Shown one piece after another: positions 55,705 to 64,000 of a stretch of DNA of 64,000 bases. A program made the position numbers and the translations under genes. Every line of letters begins with the position of its first letter. Position 1 is the first letter of the stretch. The notes beneath the pieces were generated by a model. That model had not been told where the DNA came from. It did not search any database and saw nothing but the letters and a program-made list of their open reading frames with translations. Origin of the DNA: Lamellibrachia columna (Eukaryota; Annelida; Polychaeta; Sabellida; Siboglinidae). The stretch is taken from NCBI GenBank assembly GCA_963662155.1, contig OY759266.1, positions 1,626,001 through 1,690,000 of the forward strand, read 5' to 3'.

Positions 55705-56850
55705 TTAACAGGTAACGATTTTTTTATTAAGCTTCACATATAGCAACAGTTTCTTTGTCGCGTGTCGCCAGAAATCCCTAATAGACCCCTTATTTTAATA
55801 TCAAAACTCCCTCCTGGATTCCATTGAACGCTCTTCTCGTTTCAGAATCAGTTGTTATTTAGTTTGATCAAACGACAAACTTTTAAAAGAATTTTCGGCT
55901 CGGCTCAGCTGAAATTCCGCGGAAAACGGCTAGATGTCGACTCGAGGTTATTCACTTATTCTGCACGTTACTGGATCTCACTCGCAAACTGAATTCTTTC
56001 TTACGTCACGTAGGCCTATCGTATGTGCGTGTCCGTTACTTCATATCGGTTAGTTTATCGCACGAATGCCATGTATTGTTCCCACATTTATCCGTCTGAA
56101 GTCGACCAAATGCTAAAAAAGCTGTTCGAGTGTGTTAATGTCACGGTACACGAGGTAAACAAGTTAGTGAAGAACAGGACGTAAACGCGATGGGTACGTA
56201 TTCTAGCGGCGCCATCAGGCGGATTCATAGCGATAAAAAATCACTACACGCAGCGATCAGTTTAGCATTGGATGTGGCAGGAGGCGGATGTGTTACCCCC
56301 TGAAAATTACCCCGGACCATATTCCCCAGGGGGCTAATGTCCTACGGAGTAATACATACATTATTCCCGCCATATAAATGCCATAAATGAACAATGACAC
56401 ACATTAAAGTAGCGCGTGTGCTTCTAACGCAAACCGAATAAACCCTAACAGAAGAAAGTATATCCCTAATTAACCATCTAATCTAAACCATAATAATAAA
56501 ACCGTAATCTCTAAAACAAATCCAAAATCTAGTATGCCTTAATCTAGTATGCCTTAAAGTATGCCTTAAAATATGCCTTAATCTAGTATGCCTTAAAGTA
56601 TGCCTTAATCTAGTATGGCTTAACGTATGCCTTAACGCATGCCTTAAATCTTATTTAAAAAACTCGAGAAACACTCAAACTAAAAACTCTGAACCCTAAA
56701 ATCACTAACGGTAAAACTAGATCCTAACCTTAAAATCCTAACCACCAAAACATAATCACTAATACTAAGCCCTAACCCCAAAACACTAAACCCCTCGGCC
56801 AAGCAATACATACAAAGTAATTAGTACAGGTTTAACAAGAGGTTTAACAA
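55705..56850. other. non-coding stretch with short repeats and CCTAA-rich DNA
   Basis: No ORF supported. Contains tagtatgccttaa repeats at 56525-56650 and an A/C-rich part (56440-56800) with scattered ccctaa words. A ggggctaatgtcc-type motif at 56335 is echoed at 57090-57140, perhaps the ends of a decayed TIR element. Confidence 0.35.
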
Positions 56851-56854
56851 GAGT

Positions 56855-57010
56855 TGCCATCCAAGCCAAAGGCCCAGATGGCAAGTGGACAAGGAAGCCA
56901 TTGGCTTATCGAGAGTCCAACAATGTTCATCTACTTATAACCCGCCCTCCTGAGATATGTGTATACCTTGTTTTTAAACATATTCACTCTGCTAGCAGTT
57001 ACACAATCTG
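56855..57010 (-). pseudogene. LINE ORF C-terminus and 3' region, family D
   Basis: The minus strand reads LPTDCVTASRVNMFKNKVYT plus YLRRAGYK and a stop at 56931-56933, the typical LINE ORF2 ending (LP..V..AS.V..FK..L..YLR). The following 3' region contains one copy of the gaagtggacaag-type unit and matches the flanks of 41829-41980. Confidence 0.75.
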
Positions 57011-57216
57011 TAGGTAGCAATTATTGTTTGTTCATTGTTCCTAGTAGGAGGTATTGTCCTGGCGGGGGGAGTGCTATTGTCCGGGGGTCTAATGTCCCAG
57101 GGGTAATGTCCAAGCGGGGTGGGGGTAATGTCAAGGGGTGCAATTGTCATAACTATGGATGAGACGACTTATTGTTCCTGTTCTTCTACTTCATCTTCTT
57201 CTCCCCCTCCCCATCC

Positions 57217-60200
57217 TCAGGGGTAGAGTACCATATGGGTGAGAGCTTGAGAGGGAGTCGAGTACCATATGGGTAAGAGCCTGAGATGGAGTAGAGTACA
57301 ATATGTGTAAGAGCCTGAGATGGAGTAGAGTACAATATGGGTGAGAGCCTGAGAGGGAGTCGAGTACCATATGGGTGAGAGCCTGAGAGGGAGTAGAGTA
57401 CCATATGGGTAAGAGCCAGAGATGGAGTAGAGTACCATATGGGTAAGAGCCTGAGATGGAGTAGAGTACAATATGGGTGAGAGCCTGAGAGGGAGTCGAG
57501 TACCATATGGGTGAGAGCCTGAGAGGAAGTAGAGTACTATATGGGTGAGAGCCTGAGATGGAGTAGAGTACCATATGGGTGAGAGCCTGAGAGGAAGTAG
57601 AGTACTATATGGGTGAGAGCCTGAGATGGAGTAGAGTACCATATGGGTGAGAGCCTGAGAGGAAGTAGAGTACTATATGGGTGAGAGCCTGAGATGGAGT
57701 AGAGTACCATATGGGTGAGAGCCTGAGAGGGAGTCGAGTACCATATGGGTGAGAGCCTGAGAGGAAGTAGAGTACTATATGGGTGAGAGCCTGAGATGGA
57801 GTAGAGTACCATATGGGTGAGAGCCTGAGAGGAAGTAGAGTACTATATGGGTGAGAGCCTGAGAGGGAGTCGAGTACCATATGGGTGAGAGCCTGAGAGG
57901 GAGTAGAGTACAATATGGTTGAGAGCCTGAGATGGAGTAGAGTACAATATGGGTGAGAGCCTGAGAGGGAGTCGAGTACCATATGGGTGAGAGCCTGAGA
58001 GGGAGTAGAGTACCATATGGGTGAGAGCCTGAGAGGAAGTAGAGTACTATATGGGTGAGAGCCTGAGATGGAGTAGAGTACCATATGGGTGAGAGCCTGA
58101 GAGGAAGTAGAGTACTATATGGGTGACAGCCTGAGAGGGAGTATAGTACCATGAGGATGAGAGCCTGAGAGGGAGTAGAGTACCATATGGGTTAGAGACT
58201 GAGAGGGAATAGAGTACCATATGGGTGAGAGCCTGAGAGGAAGTAGAGTACTATATGGGTGAGAGCCTGAGAGGAAGTAGAGTACCATATGGGTGAGAGC
58301 CTGAGAGGGAGTCGAGTACCATATGGGTGAGAGCCTGAGAGGAAGTAGAGTACTATATGGGTGAGAGCCTGAGAGGGAGTCGAGTACCATATGGGTGAGA
58401 GCCTGAGAGGAAGTAGAGTACTATATGGGTGAGAGCCTGAGAGGAAGTAGAGTACTATATGGGTGAGAGCCTGAGAGGAAGTAGAGTACTATATGGGTGA
58501 GAGCCTGAGAGGGAGTAGAGTACCATATGGGTGAGAGCCTGAGAGGAAGTAGAGTACTATATGGGTGAGAGCCTGAGAGGGAGTCGAGTACCATATGGGT
58601 GAGAGCCTGAGAGGAAGTAGAGTACTATATAGGTGAGAGCCTGAGATGGAGTAGAGTACAATATGGGTGAGAGCCTGAGAGGAAGTAGAGTGCCATGTGG
58701 GTGAGAGCCTGAGAGGAAGTAGAGTACTATATGGGTGAGAGCCTGAGATGGAGTAGAGTACCATATGGGTGAGAGCCTGAGAGGGAGTCGAGTACCATAT
58801 GGGTGAGAACCTGAGAGGAAGTAGAGTACTATATGGGTGAGAGCCTGAGAGGGAGTCGAGTACCATATGGGTGACAGCCTGAGAGGGAGTATAGTACCAT
58901 GAGGATGAGAGCCTGAGAGGAAGTAGAGTACTATATGGGTGAGAGCCTGAGATGGAGTAGAGTACCATATGGGTGAGAGCCTGAGAGGGAGTCGAGTACC
59001 ATATGGGTAAGAACCTGAGAGGGAGTAGAGTACTATATGGGTGAGAGCCTGAGAGGAAGTAGAGTACCATATGGGTGAGAGCCTGAGAGGAAGTAGAGTA
59101 CCATATGGGTGAGAGCCTGAGAGGAAGTAGAGTACTATATGGGTGAGAGCCTGAGAGGAAGTAGAGTACCATATGGGTGAGAGCCTGAGAGGGAGTCGAG
59201 TACCATATGGGTGAGAGCCTGAGAGGAAGTAGAGTACTATATGGGTGAGAGCCTGAGATGGAGTAGAGTACCATATGGGTGAGAGCCTGAGAGGGAGTCG
59301 AGTACCATATGGGTGAGAGCCTGAGAGGAAGTAGAGTACTATATGGGTGAGAGCCTGAGATGGAGTAGAGTACCATATGGGTGAGAGCCTGAGAGGAAGT
59401 AGAGTACTATATGGGTGAGAGCCTGAGATGGAGTAGAGTACCATATGGGTGAGAGCCTGAGAGGGAGTCGAGTACCATATGGGTGAGAGCCTGAGAGGGA
59501 GTAGAGTACAATATGGTTGAGAGCCTGAGATGGAGTAGAGTACAATATGGGTGAGAGCCTGAGATGGAGTCGAGTACCATATGGGTGAGAGCCTGAGAGG
59601 GAGTAGAGTACCATATGGGTGAGAGCCTGAGAGGAAGTAGAGTACTATATGGGTGAGAGCCTGAGATGGAGTAGAGTACCATATGGGTGAGAGCCTGAGA
59701 GGAAGTAGAGTACTATATGGGTGAGAGCCTGAGATGGAGTAGAGTACCATATGGGTGAGAGCCTGAGAGGAAGTAGAGTACTATATGGGTGAGAGCCTGA
59801 GATGGAGTAGAGTACCATATGGGTGAGAGCCTGAGAGGGAGTCGAGTACCATATGGGTGAGAGCCTGAGAGGAAGTAGAGTACTATATGGGTGAGAGCCT
59901 GAGATGGAGTAGAGTACCATATGGGTGAGAGCCTGAGAGGGAGTCGAGTACCATATGGGTGAGAGCCTGAGACGAAGTAGAGTAATATATGGGTGAGAGC
60001 CTGAGATGGAGTAGAGTACCATATGGGTGAGAGCCTGAGAGGAAGTAGAGTACTATATGGGTGAGAGCCTGAGATGGAGTAGAGTACCATATGGGTGAGA
60101 GCCTGAGAGGGAGTCGAGTACCATATGGGTGAGAACCTGAGAGGAAGTAGAGTACTATATGGGTGAGAGCCTGAGAGGGAGTCGAGTACCATATGGGTGA

Positions 60201-61740
60201 CAGCCTGAGAGGGAGTATAGTACCATGAGGATGAGAGCCTGAGAGGGAGTAGAGTACCATATGGGTTAGAGACTGAGAGGGAATAGAGTACTATATGGGT
60301 GAGAGCCTGAGATGGAGTAGAGTACCATATGGGTGAGAGCCTGAGAGGGAGTCGAGTACCATATGGGTAAGAACCTGAGAGGGAGTAGAGTACTATATGG
60401 GTGAGAGCCTGAGAGGAAGTAGAGTACCATATGGGTGAGAGCCTGAGAGGAAGTAGAGTACTATATGGGTGAGAGCCTGAGAGGAAGTAGAGTACCATAT
60501 GGGTGAGAGCCTGAGAGGGAGTCGAGTACCATATGGGTGAGAGCCTGAGAGGAAGTAGAGTACTATATGGGTGAGAGCCTGAGAGGGAGTCGAGTACCAT
60601 ATGGGTGAGAGCCTGAGAGGAAGTAGAGTACTATATGGGTGAGAGCCTGAGAGGAAGTAGAGTACTATATGGGTGAGAGCCTGAGAGGAAGTAGAGTACT
60701 ATATGGGTGAGAGCCTGAGAGGAAGTAGAGTACTATATGGGTGAGAGCCTGAGAGGGAGTCGAGTACCATATGGGTGAGAGCCTGAGAGGAAGTAGAGTA
60801 CTATATAGGTGAGAGCCTGAGATGGAGTAGAGTACAATATGGGTGAGAGCCTGAGAGGAAGTAGAGTGCCATGTGGGTGAGAGCCTGAGAGGAAGTAGAG
60901 TACTATATGGGTGAGAGCCTGAGATGGAGTAGAGTACCATATGGGTGAGAGCCTGAGAGGGAGTCGAGTACCATATGGGTGAGAACCTGAGAGGAAGTAG
61001 AGTACTATATGGGTGAGAGCCTGAGAGGGAGTCGAGTACCATATGGGTGACAGCCTGAGAGGGAGTATAGTACCATGAGGATGAGAGCCTGAGAGGAAGT
61101 AGAGTACTATATGGGTGAGAGCCTGAGAGGGAGTCGAGTACCATATGGGTAAGAACCTGAGAGGGAGTAGAGTACTATATGGGTGAGAGCCTGAGAGGAA
61201 GTAGAGTACCATATGGGTGAGAGCCTGAGAGGAAGTAGAGTACCATATGGGTGAGAGCCTGAGAGGAAGTAGAGTACTATATGGGTGAGAGCCTGAGAGG
61301 AAGTAGAGTACCATATGGGTGAGAGCCTGAGAGGGAGTCGAGTACCATATGGGTGAGAGCCTGAGAGGAAGTAGAGTACTATATGGGTGAGAGCCTGAGA
61401 GGGAGTCGAGTACCATATGGGTGAGAGCCTGAGAGGAAGTAGAGTACTATATGGGTGAGAGCCTGAGAGGAAGTAGAGTACTATATGGGTGAGAGCCTGA
61501 GAGGAAGTAGAGTACTATATGGGTGAGAGCCTGAGAGGGAGTAGAGTACCATATGGGTGAGAGCCTGAGAGGGAGTCGAGTACCATAAGGGTGAGAGCCT
61601 GAGAGGAAGTAGAGTACTATATAGGTGAGAGCCTGAGATGGAGTAGAGTACAATATGGGTGAGAGCCTGAGAGGAAGTAGAGTGCCATGTGGGTGAGAGC
61701 CTGACAGGAAGTAGAGTGCCATGTGGGTGAGAGCCTGAGA
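57217..61740. repeat. 34-bp minisatellite, about 133 copies
   Basis: Unit gggtgagagcctgagaggaa plus gtagagtaccatat, with a few recurrent variants (gag/gat, tag/tcg, acc/act). Blocks of variants repeat over several hundred bp (57.9, 59.0, 60.0-60.4 and 61.0-61.4 kb), showing higher-order duplication. The long minus-strand frames (up to about 400 codons) are artefacts. Confidence 0.97.
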
Positions 61741-61774
61741 TTTGGGACACACACTAATAACACACATCGATGTC

Positions 61775-61965
61775 CCAATGTTACGACACAGTGCACTTAC
61801 AGGACATACACTAATGTTACGACACAGTGCACTTACAGGACATACACTAATGTTACGACACAGTGCACTTACAGGACATACACTAATGTTACGACACGGT
61901 GCACTTACAGGACATACACTAATGTTACTACACAGTGCACTTACAGGACATACACTAATAACCAT
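61775..61965. repeat. 36-bp minisatellite, 5 copies
   Basis: Unit ttacgacacagtgcacttac plus aggacatacactaatg, directly after the 34-bp array. Near-identical units. Confidence 0.92.
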
Positions 61966-62593
61966 CATAATATGTTTAAACTGTTGTCTTTGATAATTAT
62001 GTTAAAGCTTTTAATTTGTCTAACAACTCCAGGTGACACGTCGCTTATTGCGTTCCACGAAGTTGTAAATTAAGTAGAGTAGAGTATGTTTCTCACATTC
62101 CGGCACTGTCATAACTACACTCTGTCAACATACCAAATAATGCTAGATTCCGTTTCTGAACAAGTTCTGTTATTTTGTTCTCTGTAAAATAACCCGATAT
62201 AAACAACAGTCTCACTGAAACCTTGCCCCAAGTATACTCGCTTTTTTCTCGCTTTTTTCTCGCTTTTTTTCCGTTTCTTAGAACGAACAGTTCTTAGAAC
62301 GTTTCTTAGAACGAACAGTTCACAGATACGACCAGAAGGAATGTAACTGGATAGTCGATAGTAATACGTGACTGCTAAATCTTATGCCCTGAATGACGCT
62401 TCTGCGCCGTTGGAACACTGAGCCGAGAAGCTATAACCGTTAATTATTTGGACATAACGTTGTTTACTCGCGAAGTAATATGTTGGTTTATAGAATAGCA
62501 CCTTCTCCTTAGTTTGTAAAGATCCCAAAACATTAAACTGTTTATTGCCCCTTAAAATATACTACACCTCTGGTATCGGCATGTACGTGTTCC

Positions 62594-62624
62594 CGTCGGA
62601 CCCCTGTTCACGGGGGGTCCGCAC
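62594..62624. other. short perfect hairpin
   Basis: cggacccc, a loop, then ggggtccg: an 8-bp GC-rich stem at 62598-62622. No U-tract and no gene next to it. 61970-62765 otherwise contains small duplications (cgctttttt three times; cttagaacgaacagttc) and no gene. Confidence 0.4.
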
Positions 62625-62770
62625 CAACACAATCAACACATCGCGCATGGGTTTGTTAGAAAAACCTTTTTTTTCATAAGAATGTGGAGAGCTGCAACAT
62701 TGGCAACCGCCCCCCAAGACTTTTCCAAAAAACTATTCGCCAGTCTAACTAAGGCGAAATACGAACTGTA

Positions 62771-63042
<272 letters not shown>

Positions 63043-63424
63043 TGGCAGATTAGTTTAGATGTTTGGCCTGGCTTCGAAATGAGCCTATAATTACAAAGTT
63101 TGACGTACATACATCAATATACATAAACATAGCCTTCAAATATCGGTGGATAGGGCACTACATTGTCTTTCGCAGATGGGAAAGACTGTAATTACTCCTT
63201 AATTACCTCCTTATTTAGGAAGATATGATGGGGTGTTACAAAGGCTCGCTTGTCTCTATGGCATAACTGGTGTACTACAGGCCTGTTTAATCAGCACCAG
63301 GCGAACACTTGACTGCACGTACGGTACTAACACTTGACTGCACGTACGGTACTAACAATCGAGTGCAACAAAGTTACACCCGGTCTTGCTTACAAACACC
63401 CGGAGTGCACGCATAGAGCTGCAC

Positions 63425-63490
63425 TCTAGTGGTGCGATGGCAGGGTGTTCGCCTCGTGATCACGAGGTCATGAGTTCAATTCCAGCTAAG
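63425..63490 (+). repeat. tRNA-derived SINE head
   Basis: tagtggtgcgatggcaggg (A box), gttcgcctcgtgatcacgag (anticodon-arm-like stem cctcg/cgagg) and gagttcaattcc (B box), spaced as in a tRNA promoter. It lacks a proper acceptor stem, so SINE rather than tRNA gene. Confidence 0.65.
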
Positions 63491-63494
63491 TCCA

Positions 63495-63668
63495 TCTGTC
63501 CCATTCGTTGACTCACCAAGTCCTTGGTGAACTGACGGATTCCAATCCGTCAGTTCGTCAAGTCGGTCAGTCCAATTCGTCAGTCCATCAAGTCCTTCAG
63601 TCCCATTCATCAGCCCACCAAGTCCTGCAGTCCAATCCGTCGACCCACCAAGTCCTTCAGTCGTCTGA
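63495..63668. repeat. degenerate ~24-bp tandem repeat downstream of the SINE head
   Basis: Diverged copies of caccaagtccttcagtccaa and cattcgtcagtc. It starts where the SINE head ends. 63670-64000 shows nothing I recognise; the Pro-rich frame at 63670-63730 has no domain. Confidence 0.7.
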
Positions 63669-64000
63669 GGAATTTGTGCAGTCTGCCACGGCTGCACCCC
63701 TCCCCCAACCCCCACCCCCTCAACCCCAACGAACCACAATGGCTTTCGATGAAGACCTACATTCCGGGCCCTGCCTCTGTACGCCTCGTGCGGGAACTGA
63801 CAGAAATACAGGTCAACCAATCATTTGTAAAAATTTTCATAGTGAATTTACCTTATTTCATTTTGAAGTTACAAGTTAAGTTAGGTGAAATGTAAAGTTT
63901 ATAGTATTGTCTCTCCTTGTTATACGTTTGCAACGTTACCCTACTTATCATGTCACTGGTTTCATCCGTCCTAGTTGACCATAGGGTGCAGTGCACTGTC

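Noticed and set aside
57191..61416. Minus-strand frames of up to 397 codons (YSISGSHPYSTLLPLRL repeats)
   Set aside because: Stop-free reading through the 34-bp array; several frames overlap and none has non-repeat sequence.
63425..63490. Functional tRNA gene
   Set aside because: A and B boxes are present but a complete acceptor stem and CCA-compatible 3' end are not; it reads as a SINE head. The same holds for 592-646 and 40776-40830.

Overview
This is a eukaryotic, metazoan window. The only gene I can support is a multi-exon copy of 4-aminobutyrate aminotransferase (GABA transaminase, ABAT) on the + strand. It has GT/AG introns, and the window also carries LINE, gag-type, SINE-like and TIR-element debris. 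The repeat landscape (non-LTR reverse transcriptases, a Gypsy/BEL-like gag, tRNA-derived SINE heads, dozens of minisatellites) suggests a marine invertebrate, possibly a mollusc. That taxonomic guess is inference only.

Bases 1-24400 hold ABAT. Twelve coding exon positions, in consistent phase, run from about 445 to the stop at 23966-23968 and give roughly 484 residues. One or more short 5' exons (start codon, rest of the mitochondrial leader) lie before the window. The catalytic landmarks survive: YTQI, CxxC of the [2Fe-2S] site, [36 protein letters not shown] and LRLRPTL. One exon exists in two diverged versions of identical length and phase (15375-15523 and 18337-18485, 149 nt each). Reading frame allows only one per mRNA, so they look like a mutually exclusive exon pair.

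The introns are packed with minisatellites. At three ABAT junctions the array is made of the splice site itself: the exon D donor (about 54 copies of 25 bp), the exon H donor (18-bp units), and the exon I acceptor (about 26 copies of 20 bp, the last being the real acceptor). Intron 1 carries about 120 copies of a 52-bp unit.

Bases 24400-64000 contain no gene I can support. They hold a 5-kb array of 22-bp units, decayed LINE fragments (29925-30660 and 34047-34640 of one family; 43130-43990, 49668-50155 and 56855-57010 of others), a decayed retrotransposon gag (37140-38245), two TIR elements (46581-47023, 47411-48647), SINE-like heads and microsatellites. Several minisatellites here were built out of transposon sequence: two from the last codons of LINE ORFs, two from gag, one from a tRNA-like SINE and one from a LINE 3' region. 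A 34-bp family appears in opposite orientations at 54008-54560 and 57217-61740, and a 1.57-kb block is tandemly duplicated at 51130-53260.

Almost all long open reading frames outside the ABAT exons are by-products of tandem repeats that lack stop codons. I do not annotate them as genes.
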